The notes under the pieces were generated by a model. The model worked only from the letters and a program-made list of their open reading frames with translations. It was not told where the DNA came from and did not search any database. A stretch of 33,912 nucleotides of DNA from a virus, in the IMG/VR virus record IMGVR_UViG_3300047548_000478, positions 1 through 33,912 of that record; one strand, 5' to 3'. The position numbers were made by a program, and so were the translations under genes. Positions 19,172-28,226 of this stretch are shown here, piece after piece (positions within the stretch are counted from its first letter, which is position 1; the number at the start of each line of letters is the position of its first letter).

Positions 19172-22100
19172 AGCTGTGCGGCGGCCCGCAGCTCGCGCAG
19201 CGGGAAGTCCTTGAGCAGCTCGGTCTCGGCAGCCTCCAGCTCCTGCAGCAGCTCCATCTTCTGCGCCCCAGTCAGCTCAGTCGCCGGCGCGGCGTTCACC
19301 GCGCGCTTCTCGCGCCGAATCTCAGCCAGGGTGCGGGCGGCGTCCTCGACGGTCTCGACCACTGCCAGACGGGCAGCAACCTTCTCATCCTGGGTGTAGC
19401 CTTCCAGCAGCTGCGGAGCGCGGCGCTCCAGGGCGTCGGACGTCACCTTGACCTTACGCACAGCGTCGCGGAGCTCGAAGAAGTCGGCCTCCAGGCCGGA
19501 CTCGTTGCTCTTGGTGACCACCGCGCCGAGACCTGGGAACGACGCCACCGCGTCGCGGAAGGTCATGTCCGCGCGCTCGACTTGCCCCACTGGGCCCAGC
19601 AGGAAGTTGGTGGCGTACAGCGCGAGCCCGCCGACAGAGCCGAAGTACCCGCGGATGACATGGTCCAGCGCGATCGGCGAGACGTTGTCCCGGCCGAACA
19701 TGGGCGCCAGCGCCTTGGACAGCTCCGACGTGCTGTCGTTGTACTGCATGAACTTTTCCTGCTGCGCCTCGTAAGGGCCGATCAGCGCGCGCTTCGTGAA
19801 GAAGTTGTAGTTGGTCGCGACTTCAGCAGTCGGCTTGAGCACTTGCGGCACCGCGGTCGGGCTGAGCACCGTATCCAGCAGGGCGTCACGCATGGCCTTC
19901 TTGAACTTGGCCGGGTCAGTCGTGCCGTTGTCCACCAGCGTGTTCCACAGGTACTCGCCAGTGATTTTGGGCATCAGGAACACGTCAGGGCGCAGCGGGA
20001 TGCCGACGCCGAGACCCGGCACGAGCAGCATCCGGTCCCGCTTGTAGGCAGGGATTTCCTCGTACTCGTCGTCGCCGCTCACCAGCGCCGCGTAGACAAA
20101 CGACATGGCCATCGTGGCTGCCGTCATCTGGGCCAAGGTCTTGAAATGGTCCGCACGCTGCGTCGGCGACAGGCCCTCTCCAGTAGCCGTTTTGGCAACC
20201 ACGTGGGTGGCGGCCAGATACGCGTTGAAGAACGGGATTAGCTGCGCGGCAACCGTCAAGGTGCCGCTGCGGCCGCGGTAGCGGAAGTTGATGATGTCCG
20301 CCGCCTTCTTCATGGCCTCTGCGCGGCTCAGGCCCTGCTCCAGCGAAGCCTCGTAGACCGCTTGCCGCACCGCGTTGTCCGACGCCATGGAGATATGGTG
20401 CAGTGCACCAAGCACTCGCTGTTTGAACCCAGGTGATCCCTTCACGCCGGCCGCCACCTCGAAGTCATTACGCCGAGTCGCCGCAGAGGCGTCTTTCTGG
20501 CCGGCGATACCGTAGCGGCGCAGCGCCTCGTGGGTCTGGCTGGTTCCTCGCAGGGTCTTGACGAACTCCTTGACCGCCCGTGCCGGAATGGTCATCGCGT
20601 AGCGCGGCTTCAACCCCGACGTGAACATCGCAGCGAACGAGTCTTGCGGCACCTGAAGCACCGGGAACAGGGGGAACAGCACCACGCTTTGGCGCAGCAC
20701 GTTCGCAGTCTTGGTGGCCCAGTTCAGCGCTGGAATGGCTACACCCTCCATGCCTTGGAAGGCTTCCAGCACACCCGGGGTCTTGACGTCAAAGTAGTGC
20801 ACGCGGCCGTCCCGGTACACGCGCGCCACGTTCATGCCGCGCTGCGGGGCTTCCACCTTCTCGGCTAGCCCGGTTTCCTGCAGAGCATCCAGCATGTCCG
20901 ACGCCTTGCGGTTGCGCACGCCGCGCTCCACAGCGTATCGGGTCCAGCGGATCGTGTTGTCAAAGATGTCAGCCACAGGGCGGGTGGAGCCCTTCATGCG
21001 CTTGTCTGCCTGCACCATGAAGCTGGACATGAACTCCTTGGGCCCCTTGCCGGCTTCGGCTTGCTCGTCGCGGTAGAACGGCACGTAGGCTGCGCGGTCC
21101 AGCAGAGCGTCGGCTTCTTCGCGGGAGTACATCCCGCTCTCAACCATCAGGTCCAGCGTATTGCCACGGATGCCGTCCCAAATCTTCGTGGCTTCGCGCA
21201 GCTCAGGGATCGTGTTGTAGAGCTCCAAGCCGCGGCGGACTTCGTCCGGAGTGCGCTGCAGCAGTTTGACTCGCTCTCGCGTGGCTTTGGCAGCCGCCTT
21301 GTTTCCGGCAGCCTCTTGGCGCGCCGCGATGTTCTCCAGGCGGTTGTTCTCGTCGTTCAGGGCCTGCGTGCGCGCCGCCTCGGTGGCAAAGTGCCACATG
21401 CGCTCCACCTCAGCGGTATCGAGCCCGTACTTTTGCGCGATTCCAGCGAATTTGGCCGACAGGTTGTTGAAGTTGTACTGCGACTTGACCGTCTTCCAGT
21501 TGTGCGTCTCGGCGTCATAGCGCGCGGCTCCGTCAGACATGTACTGGTCGGCGAAGTTATCGCTGTGCACAGCAGCGTGCGTAGACACGCGCAGCAGCAT
21601 GTCAGTGACCTGCGGGGAGGTCATGTTGGCAGCGATCGCAGCGCGGCGAACTTCGCTCTGCAGCGTAGCGTCCGTGGACCACACGAGGTTACTGAACCGG
21701 TTGTAGATGTTGCGGGCCGACTCCCGCAGCGAGCGGGTGGCCTGTTGCGGGTTCTGCAGCGTGCTGGTGATCGCCTCGCGCGCCTTTTGCGTCAAGGTCG
21801 GGTCCGGCTCTTGGGGCTTGCCGAGCGAGTCCGCCAGCTCACGTGCGCGCTGTGCGGGGGCAGCAAGCGACTGGCTCGCCGGCGCGCCGCCCACCTGCGG
21901 GGTATCGAACCATGCGTCAGCCGCGCCAGGGCCCATGGCGTCGAGGAACTTTGCCACCGACTCCGCAGGTACGTATTTCTTGCCTTGCACGGCTGCCGCC
22001 AGCTTGCGCAGCTGAACCGCCAGCGCCGAGAAGAATCGCTCCACCAGACCGACCGGCTTTTCCGACGTGGTTGCCCAACGGGACGTGTTGTCTGCAAACC

Positions 22101-25100
22101 ATTCCGCAAAGCTCTTCCAGTACGACGACAGATCATCAGCTTGGAGAACCTGCGGGGTCTTGGCGATAGTTTCTGCCGCAGACTCGCGGTTACGCAGGCT
22201 GTCGATCAAATCTCGGGCCGACTTGCCTTTGGTACTACGGAGCCACTGCTCAAACTCTTTCTTGACCGCCGCTTTGGTGGCCGCAGGGGCGTTGTTGTAC
22301 GCGACCTTCTCAATCAGGTGCCCAAGCTCGTGCGTCAGCACTTCAATAGTGCGCGCTTCCGACATACCGGGCTTGACCGAAATGTAAAAGTCTTTTTTGT
22401 CCCGCCCAAACTGGCGAACCGATCCGTTCTCATTGGCATCTAGCCCAGCCGACATTGCAGAGTAGTACGGGCCGTACAAGTTGTAGGCAGCTTGGCCTTG
22501 GCGCGCGGCGTCAGGATGCAGCAAAAAGACCCGTACGCGGCCTAGCCCCATGGCCTGCATAAGGTCAGCCAAGTACGCGGTGTACCTCGGGTCTACGTCT
22601 GCGGTCGCCGCCACATTACTAACGGCTCCAGTAAATGGGCCGTCGGGAGCTGCCGCCGCCGCGTCCGCCTGAGCCTGCACGTCAGAAGCCTTAGCCTTCA
22701 GCAGCTCTGCGCGCTCGTTAGCCGAGAACAGGTCGCCCGTGTACGACTCAATGTCCATGCGCGTGCGCAACCCGCCGTCGCGTTTGACGCCTACATAAAC
22801 AGCACCGCCGGTAAACGCGCTGTACCCGCGCACGAGGGCAACCGCTTCGGATACAGGAATGACTACACCGCCGAGGTCTTTGGCGTGCCCAGCAACCCAG
22901 GAGGAATCAATCGGTGCAGGAGCGGGGGGCTCGACGGGCGCAGGGGGCTCGACGGGCGCAGGGGGCTCGACCGGAGCGCGGGCTGGGGTAGGCTCCGAGG
23001 TGGGTGCCGGAGCAGCCTTAGCGCGCGGCTTGCGCGGAGCCCGCAGGTCCAAGGCCTCCTGTGCCGACTTGGCGCGCGCGACGTCTGGCACCTGCCTCCA
23101 GGCGTCGGCCAGCTGTGCTTGGCGTTCTTGCTCCGCACGCTGCGCTGCGGCGCGCTCCATGTCGGCTTGATACCCAACGGGCTCGGGGAATAGCGGCAGC
23201 TGGCCGCCAACCGGCACGGGCGCCGGCAGCTCGAAGTCTTCTGCCGCACTGGCTTCCGCCGGCTGGGCCTCGGGCTCCGCCCGACGGGCCGCACGGGCCC
23301 GTGCTTCCGCGGCTCGCAGCGCCCGCTCGAACTCCGCCACCGGCATCATCTTGGCCACAAAGTCGCCGACAGCTTCGTTGTCCGGGTCGCTTGGCGTCTG
23401 CTGTACACGCACCAGCTCGTCCATGGCCGCGTCGAACTCAGCCTGAGTAGTGGCCGTCTGCAGCGCGCTTAGTGGAGCGGGAGTACCTCCCGCCACTGCA
23501 TTGTCTGCACCAGCAGGTTGCTCACCAGCTCCCACTCCGGCCCCGTCAAGTGGCTCAGCTCCGGCGGCACCGGCAGCTCCGGGTCCTCCATCGCTAGGTA
23601 CGCCCACGCCAAACTCAGCTGTTGGTCGTTGATCCTCTGGCTCAGGTCGAAGTGCACTTCCAGCGGGCGCTGGAGCGGGTTCTGGGTAGATCGTGTCAAA
23701 GATATCTCCACGGACAAGTTGGCGTTTGCCGACAAACTCGTCGCGCCGTGCGCGAGCCTCCGCCGGGTCGAGGTTCAGGATGCCAGACAAGAATTCCTGG
23801 CCGCGTTTGGTCTTGGCCCAGTTCAACGTGCTGGGGGGCAGGACGTCTTCGGTCAAGCTCGGGTGCGTTAGCAGCTCCGGCTTCTTGCGCTTGGTAGGCT
23901 CCGGGATGTTGTCTGGTTGCGGTGCAGCAGAAGGCCCCCCGAGGTCCATAGGCTCGGCCGTAGTCGGCATGCCAGCAGGAGTGCGGCGCAGCGGCAGCCG
24001 CATTTGGCCAGCGGTTTCGAGGTCTGCCGCAGTCGGCGCCGTCGGCTCGGGCTCTGGCTGCACAGGCAAAGTGCCCGGCATACCCATACCGCCGAACTCC
24101 ATCTGCTGGGGCTCGGTCGCGGCAAACGCGCTGGTGCGCGCCATCTCGGCATCCATGGCCTCTTGCGCAGCGCGGGCGCGTTCGGTTTCCACCGCCGACT
24201 TGACCTGCTCACCTTGCAGCTTACGGATGGCTTCGATTTCGGCGCGCTGCGCGGGCCCGACCGGCTGCGCGAGAATGGCCTGCTTGCGCTTTTCCAGTTC
24301 TTCGTACGTGAGAGCGGCGAGATCAGCTTCAGGCACCGGTTCGGGTTCTGCAGTGCGCGCTGCCTGCTCCGCAGCCCGGGCGGCTTCTCGCTCCCGTTGC
24401 GCTACGTCCTCGGCAGTTTCCGCCGGAGCAGCGGGGGCTGCGCCGCGCGCGCGGCGGCCAAGAGCCAAGTCCAGCACGCCTTGTGCGATCGCACCGACGG
24501 CGCCGCCGTAGGCAGCCTGCTCGCCAAGCCCCTCGATCAGCTGCTGCTCAGGCTTGTAAACGCCTTTGGCAATCAGGTTCTGTGCGAAGCCCGACGCGGC
24601 TTCCTGCGCGGCTTCTTCTCCGCCGGCCAGCAGTGCGCGCTTGACCAGCTGGACGCCAGTGGCCGTGACATCGGGCGGCAGGCGGCCGACGATGCGGAAC
24701 GGCGCGAACACTTCCAAGGCGCCAGGAATGATGCCGAGGCCGGTTGCGGCCGCGCGCTCTTCTGCCGTGGCACCCGCTTGCTCTGCGCGCGTGCGGGCCT
24801 CTCCGGCACCAGCCCCGATACCAAGGGACGCTGCAGCGGCCATGCCCGGCAGACCGAACGGTGCCGCCGCCAGGATAGGGATCAGGGAGCCGCCGGCTTC
24901 GCCGAGCTTGCGGCCGATCGTTTGCTCGTACCCAGGAGCGGCAGCGAAGGGCGCCTTAGCAGCGCCGGCCACATCGGCAATGCCTTTGCGGACCGCGGGT
25001 TCGTACTCATCAGGCAGTAGGGCAGACGCGCCGATCGCGGCTTGCTCAACCAGACCCACCGCGCCGGGCACGAGGCCCTTGAACGCCTCTTTGACTTGAC

Positions 25101-25227
25101 CTCCGACGGTTGGCTGCGGCGCGGATGCCGCCAGCATCCGCTTTACCGCTGCCTGAATGACGCTGGGTGGCGTGCCATCAGGGAATTCAAGGATTCGTCC
25201 ATCTGGCAGCTGCGCCTCAATCGTCAT
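19168..25227 (-). CDS. Polyvalent giant virion protein with metallopeptidase motif and LPD38-type region
   Basis: This gene encodes a 2019-aa protein. It begins MTIEAQLPDGRILEFPDGTP, an opening I recognise from large phage polyvalent proteins, then has a long Ala/Gly hydrophobic helical stretch (about 95-250). Glu/Ala-rich linkers and VEPPAP repeats (about 750-768) follow. A zinc metallopeptidase motif THELGHLIEKVA lies at about 965 (H966, E967, H970). Residues about 1500-1780 (VVLFPLFPVLQVPQDSF...INFRYRGRSGTLTVAAQLIP) match the large polyvalent protein domain LPD38. Such proteins are packaged and injected with the DNA to counter host functions. GAGGG precedes the ATG. It is the last gene of the virion operon. 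Confidence 0.82.
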   Translation of the reverse strand: MTIEAQLPDGRILEFPDGTPPSVIQAAVKRMLAASAPQPTVGGQVKEAFKGLVPGAVGLVEQAAIGASALLPDEYEPAVRKGIADVAGAAKAPFAAAPGYEQTIGRKLGEAGGSLIPILAAAPFGLPGMAAAASLGIGAGAGEARTRAEQAGATAEERAAATGLGIIPGALEVFAPFRIVGRLPPDVTATGVQLVKRALLAGGEEAAQEAASGFAQNLIAKGVYKPEQQLIEGLGEQAAYGGAVGAIAQGVLDLALGRRARGAAPAAPAETAEDVAQREREAARAAEQAARTAEPEPVPEADLAALTYEELEKRKQAILAQPVGPAQRAEIEAIRKLQGEQVKSAVETERARAAQEAMDAEMARTSAFAATEPQQMEFGGMGMPGTLPVQPEPEPTAPTAADLETAGQMRLPLRRTPAGMPTTAEPMDLGGPSAAPQPDNIPEPTKRKKPELLTHPSLTEDVLPPSTLNWAKTKRGQEFLSGILNLDPAEARARRDEFVGKRQLVRGDIFDTIYPEPAPAPAGSALRPEPEDQRPTAEFGVGVPSDGGPGAAGAAGAEPLDGAGVGAGEQPAGADNAVAGGTPAPLSALQTATTQAEFDAAMDELVRVQQTPSDPDNEAVGDFVAKMMPVAEFERALRAAEARARAARRAEPEAQPAEASAAEDFELPAPVPVGGQLPLFPEPVGYQADMERAAAQRAEQERQAQLADAWRQVPDVARAKSAQEALDLRAPRKPRAKAAPAPTSEPTPARAPVEPPAPVEPPAPVEPPAPAPIDSSWVAGHAKDLGGVVIPVSEAVALVRGYSAFTGGAVYVGVKRDGGLRTRMDIESYTGDLFSANERAELLKAKASDVQAQADAAAAAPDGPFTGAVSNVAATADVDPRYTAYLADLMQAMGLGRVRVFLLHPDAARQGQAAYNLYGPYYSAMSAGLDANENGSVRQFGRDKKDFYISVKPGMSEARTIEVLTHELGHLIEKVAYNNAPAATKAAVKKEFEQWLRSTKGKSARDLIDSLRNRESAAETIAKTPQVLQADDLSSYWKSFAEWFADNTSRWATTSEKPVGLVERFFSALAVQLRKLAAAVQGKKYVPAESVAKFLDAMGPGAADAWFDTPQVGGAPASQSLAAPAQRARELADSLGKPQEPDPTLTQKAREAITSTLQNPQQATRSLRESARNIYNRFSNLVWSTDATLQSEVRRAAIAANMTSPQVTDMLLRVSTHAAVHSDNFADQYMSDGAARYDAETHNWKTVKSQYNFNNLSAKFAGIAQKYGLDTAEVERMWHFATEAARTQALNDENNRLENIAARQEAAGNKAAAKATRERVKLLQRTPDEVRRGLELYNTIPELREATKIWDGIRGNTLDLMVESGMYSREEADALLDRAAYVPFYRDEQAEAGKGPKEFMSSFMVQADKRMKGSTRPVADIFDNTIRWTRYAVERGVRNRKASDMLDALQETGLAEKVEAPQRGMNVARVYRDGRVHYFDVKTPGVLEAFQGMEGVAIPALNWATKTANVLRQSVVLFPLFPVLQVPQDSFAAMFTSGLKPRYAMTIPARAVKEFVKTLRGTSQTHEALRRYGIAGQKDASAATRRNDFEVAAGVKGSPGFKQRVLGALHHISMASDNAVRQAVYEASLEQGLSRAEAMKKAADIINFRYRGRSGTLTVAAQLIPFFNAYLAATHVVAKTATGEGLSPTQRADHFKTLAQMTAATMAMSFVYAALVSGDDEYEEIPAYKRDRMLLVPGLGVGIPLRPDVFLMPKITGEYLWNTLVDNGTTDPAKFKKAMRDALLDTVLSPTAVPQVLKPTAEVATNYNFFTKRALIGPYEAQQEKFMQYNDSTSELSKALAPMFGRDNVSPIALDHVIRGYFGSVGGLALYATNFLLGPVGQVERADMTFRDAVASFPGLGAVVTKSNESGLEADFFELRDAVRKVKVTSDALERRAPQLLEGYTQDEKVAARLAVVETVEDAARTLAEIRREKRAVNAAPATELTGAQKMELLQELEAAETELLKDFPLRELRAAAQL
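22925..22978 (-). repeat. 18-bp tandem repeat encoding VEPPAP
   Basis: Two exact copies and one degenerate copy of an 18-bp unit (GGGGGCTCGACGGGCGCA on the plus strand at 22925, 22943 and 22961) encode repeated VEPPAP hexapeptides in the 2019-aa protein. It forms a stiff proline-rich linker just before the region that leads to the metallopeptidase motif. It probably expands and shrinks by slippage. Confidence 0.85.
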
Positions 25228-25234
25228 AAAACCC

Positions 25235-27784
25235 TCACTGGATCATGTTGCCTTGCGCGTCGAACTTGATACGCGTAGTAGATTGCGAGTTTACTGCAGA
25301 GGCTGGCGTTTCGGCACCCTCTGGGCCCAGCGCAGCCAGCTGAGACCGCAGTCGGGCTTGCTCCGCCTGCAGCTCGGCCTTCTTAGCTTTGTCCTCGGGA
25401 CGGAACACGTTTTTGTACTGGCCCAATTGACGGTCGACCGACGCGAGCTGCGCGCTGATGCGCAGCCGCGCTTCTTTGGTGCCGGCAAGGGCGGCGGTGC
25501 CGGATGCTCCGCGGCCCGACGTGTAGATACCAGCGACGCGCTCGGCGCTGGCCTGCGCCTGTTTTGCCAGACGCTCTTTGACTTGCGTCTCGTACAGCGT
25601 CTTGTTGTCTTCGCGAGTGGCGGTGTACCCGAGGTCTTTGGCCAGCGTAGCGGTCTCCCGCAGGGCGGCAGCTTCCAGTTTGCGCTCTTGCGACTTGAGC
25701 TCGCGGCGCTCTTTGCCGGTCGCCATGTCTTCCTGGCGGCGCAGGTCTGCAATCTTGTCCAGCGTGTCGTTGAGTGCGTCGCGGCGCTCGGCGATCTTCT
25801 CCATCTGCTTGGTGTAGGCCACGCGGCCCTGCATGGCCCCCTTGCCGATGTTTGCAATCGCGTTCGGAGACTCTCCGCTCAAGATGGCGAAGCCAGCTTC
25901 GATCCATGCGCTGCGTTCCGCTTCCTTCTCCTTCCCGCCAAGGGCTCCTAGCTCCTCTTTGGCACGGGCTTCGCGCTCGCCGCCGAGCGGCTTGCGGGCA
26001 GCTACTTCAGCTTCAAAGTCTTCGCGGGCGGCACGCGCGGCGTCTTGCTCGGCTTTCTGCGCTGCAGCCGTGCCCTCTTCGACCTTCTTGCGCTCTTCAG
26101 CGACGCCTCGGTTGAGAAGCTCGCGGTCGGACATGGCCTGCGCGGCCGGAGCCAGCCCGGCAATACCGGCAGTGCGCGGAGCGCCAGACGCTGCCACGGG
26201 GGCGGCAGTGGCCTTGGGTACCGAGGCCGCGTCAGTGATACCGGCAACAGACGGGCCGCGCTGGAGTTTGGCCATCTCGGCGTCGACTTCCGGTTGAGCT
26301 TCGGGCGGAAGCGCCGTGGTAATACCACTCATTGCAGGGCCGCGCGCCAGCCGCGCATCTTCGGCAGGGCTCACGCCACGCTTGGCTTGCTCAGCCTTGA
26401 TGGCTGCGTCGATACCCGACGTATCAGACCCGGCGGCCACATACCGCTGGCGGGCGGCCAGCAGGCTCTCCAACGTATCGCCGCTAAACAGCGACTTCAC
26501 AGCGTCAAGCAAACCGCCGCTGTTTTCGTACGGGCTGCGGGTTTCGCGGTACATCCACGGCACATACCCACCGTCTTGGAACGCCACCACACCGCCGTCG
26601 GCGAACATCTCTTCCGGCACGTCCAGCGCCATCAGGCCGGCCATGACCTCATCGGCAACCGTGCGCTCTTCCTGCGGGGGCTGCACTTGGCGCGCGGCGG
26701 CTTGGCGCAGCTGCTGGCGGTCCATCATCTCTTTTTCAGCAGCGAGGCGTGCCAGCGTCGAGATGGTAGGCGCCTGCGCGCGCTCGGCCAGTTGCTCGTC
26801 ACCAAGCAGACCGGTGATGCCGCCCTCCGCGTAGCCGGTAATCTCCCCGCCCTCGGCCTTCGACAAACCGTAAGCGAGCGTGCCCAGGCCGGCAACCGTC
26901 TGCAGTGGAGATGTAGGAGCGCCGTAAACCGACTGAGTCACCGAAGAAGTGAGCGGCGCCGTGCCGCGGATCGCGTCGAGCAGCAGGGCTTGCTGCTGGT
27001 ACGGATACTGCTGCTGGGCTTGGAAGTCGGCGTAACGTTGGCTGAGGATGTCCTGCATGGCCTGACGCTGCTGGGCCCCCAACTGCTGTTGCTGGGTGGT
27101 GATGTCCATCTGCTGGCCGAACTGCTGACCACCAAGCGTGCCCAGAACACCGGCACCTTGCAGAGCGGTCTGCAGACCCTGCAGCCCCAGGCCGGCGCCG
27201 AACTGGCGAGACTGCTCAAGGCGCTGCTGCTCATCGGAGAACATCTTGGCCGCTTGGTCGTACGCAGACTGCAGGCCGCGGGCCTGAATGTCGCCCTTCT
27301 GCAGGGCCAGATTTCGCGCAGCTTCCGCGTCCATGATGGCTTGTCGGCTGCCGCCGAACGCGCCGGCGCGCACCGCCTGCGCACCACGCTCAGTACCGGC
27401 GATCTGGGCCTGCCGCTCCGCTTCGCGCTGCTGGATGTCAACCACACCCTGCATGTACGGCGACATGTAGGCGCCCATCTGCGAACCGAACTGACCGGTC
27501 TGGTATGGAGAGAACTCAGTGCCGAGCCCGCCTAGCGCCGCCAGCCCGGCAACGCCGGACGCTTGGCCAATCTGAGGGGCCACCGTTTGTTGGCCGGCAG
27601 CCTGGAACGCCTGCTGCTGCAGGGGGCTGAACTGAGCAATTCGCTCGCCCGTGTACGGCTGGTACGGCTGCTGGGTCAGAGCTTCCAGCTTGCCGAACGA
27701 CTCCAGCATTGGCTGCTTGAGCCAATCCGGAATGGTTTTCTGCTCGACCGTTTGCGTAGTAGGCCCGCTGCTACCGCTATCCAT
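25235..27784 (-). CDS. Large internal-virion-type structural protein
   Basis: This gene encodes an 849-aa protein. The N-terminus (MDSGSSGPTTQTVEQKTIPD, then residues to about 300) is Gln/Ala-rich with 'YQPYTGERIAQFSPLQQQAF', typical of phage structural proteins. Gly-rich motifs AEGGEITGYAEGG and FADGGVVAFQDGGYVPW lie near 325-420. Residues about 560-790 are predicted coiled coil, rich in Ala, Glu, Lys and Arg. Similar layouts are found beside LPD-type giant proteins in podovirus-like genomes, so an internal or ejected virion role is likely. It lies 7 nt upstream of the 2019-aa gene and overlaps the preceding gene by 8 nt. Confidence 0.7.
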   Translation of the reverse strand: MDSGSSGPTTQTVEQKTIPDWLKQPMLESFGKLEALTQQPYQPYTGERIAQFSPLQQQAFQAAGQQTVAPQIGQASGVAGLAALGGLGTEFSPYQTGQFGSQMGAYMSPYMQGVVDIQQREAERQAQIAGTERGAQAVRAGAFGGSRQAIMDAEAARNLALQKGDIQARGLQSAYDQAAKMFSDEQQRLEQSRQFGAGLGLQGLQTALQGAGVLGTLGGQQFGQQMDITTQQQQLGAQQRQAMQDILSQRYADFQAQQQYPYQQQALLLDAIRGTAPLTSSVTQSVYGAPTSPLQTVAGLGTLAYGLSKAEGGEITGYAEGGITGLLGDEQLAERAQAPTISTLARLAAEKEMMDRQQLRQAAARQVQPPQEERTVADEVMAGLMALDVPEEMFADGGVVAFQDGGYVPWMYRETRSPYENSGGLLDAVKSLFSGDTLESLLAARQRYVAAGSDTSGIDAAIKAEQAKRGVSPAEDARLARGPAMSGITTALPPEAQPEVDAEMAKLQRGPSVAGITDAASVPKATAAPVAASGAPRTAGIAGLAPAAQAMSDRELLNRGVAEERKKVEEGTAAAQKAEQDAARAAREDFEAEVAARKPLGGEREARAKEELGALGGKEKEAERSAWIEAGFAILSGESPNAIANIGKGAMQGRVAYTKQMEKIAERRDALNDTLDKIADLRRQEDMATGKERRELKSQERKLEAAALRETATLAKDLGYTATREDNKTLYETQVKERLAKQAQASAERVAGIYTSGRGASGTAALAGTKEARLRISAQLASVDRQLGQYKNVFRPEDKAKKAELQAEQARLRSQLAALGPEGAETPASAVNSQSTTRIKFDAQGNMIQ

Positions 27785-28226
27785 TTAGGTGCTCCTTACG
27801 GTACTCATCGTACCGTTCGTAAAAAACTGCTTTCCACATTTTAGGGATGACGGTTTTGGCTTGCTCCGCCCCTACGCATACGTGGATAGCGTACGCAATG
27901 ATGTTTCCAACTGCATACCGCAGGCCGTGCGCGATCTCTATGCCGTGCGGGTCTTTCTCCCGTTCAAACTGGTTGGCAGCCTCGTACGAAGAGACCACCA
28001 CTAGCCACATCGGCAAGATCGCATCCTGAACCCGGCGGTAGAACGGATTGGCAGGCAAGTACACGAGCGTGGTTAGAAACGCGTGATTGATCTTATCTTC
28101 GCAGACATCTTTGTCTTTGTCGACCAGATCGTCCCAGATATGGCCGAGGTTGACCAGCAGCCGGTACATGTTGAGGGCGTCTTGGTTGCCCCCAAACCAT
28201 TCGATGTCGCCGGCTTGCCAGTTCAT
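27777..28226 (-). CDS. Small helical phage protein with DDxxDxD motif
   Basis: This gene encodes a 149-aa all-helical protein. The ATG at 28226 overlaps the preceding stop (TGATG); the TTG three bases earlier is less likely. It contains GHIWDDLVDKDKDV near residues 28-41, an Asp-rich motif reminiscent of the DDxxD metal site of isoprenoid synthases, followed by NPFYRRVQDAILPMW and EAANQFERE. I have seen this pattern in phage virion/lysis regions but know no function. A second Asp-rich motif, needed by true isoprenoid synthases, is not obvious, so enzymatic activity is doubtful. Confidence 0.7.
   Translation of the reverse strand: MNWQAGDIEWFGGNQDALNMYRLLVNLGHIWDDLVDKDKDVCEDKINHAFLTTLVYLPANPFYRRVQDAILPMWLVVVSSYEAANQFEREKDPHGIEIAHGLRYAVGNIIAYAIHVCVGAEQAKTVIPKMWKAVFYERYDEYRKEHLNG

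Noticed and set aside
19126-20241. 371-codon plus-strand open frame continuing past the convergent point
   Set aside because: It is antisense to the LPD38-containing end of the 2019-aa gene, Arg/Gln/Leu-rich without any motif.
26045-27535. 496-codon plus-strand open frame opposite the 849-aa virion gene
   Set aside because: Composition is shadow-like, and the minus-strand frame has structural-protein patterns and operon overlaps.
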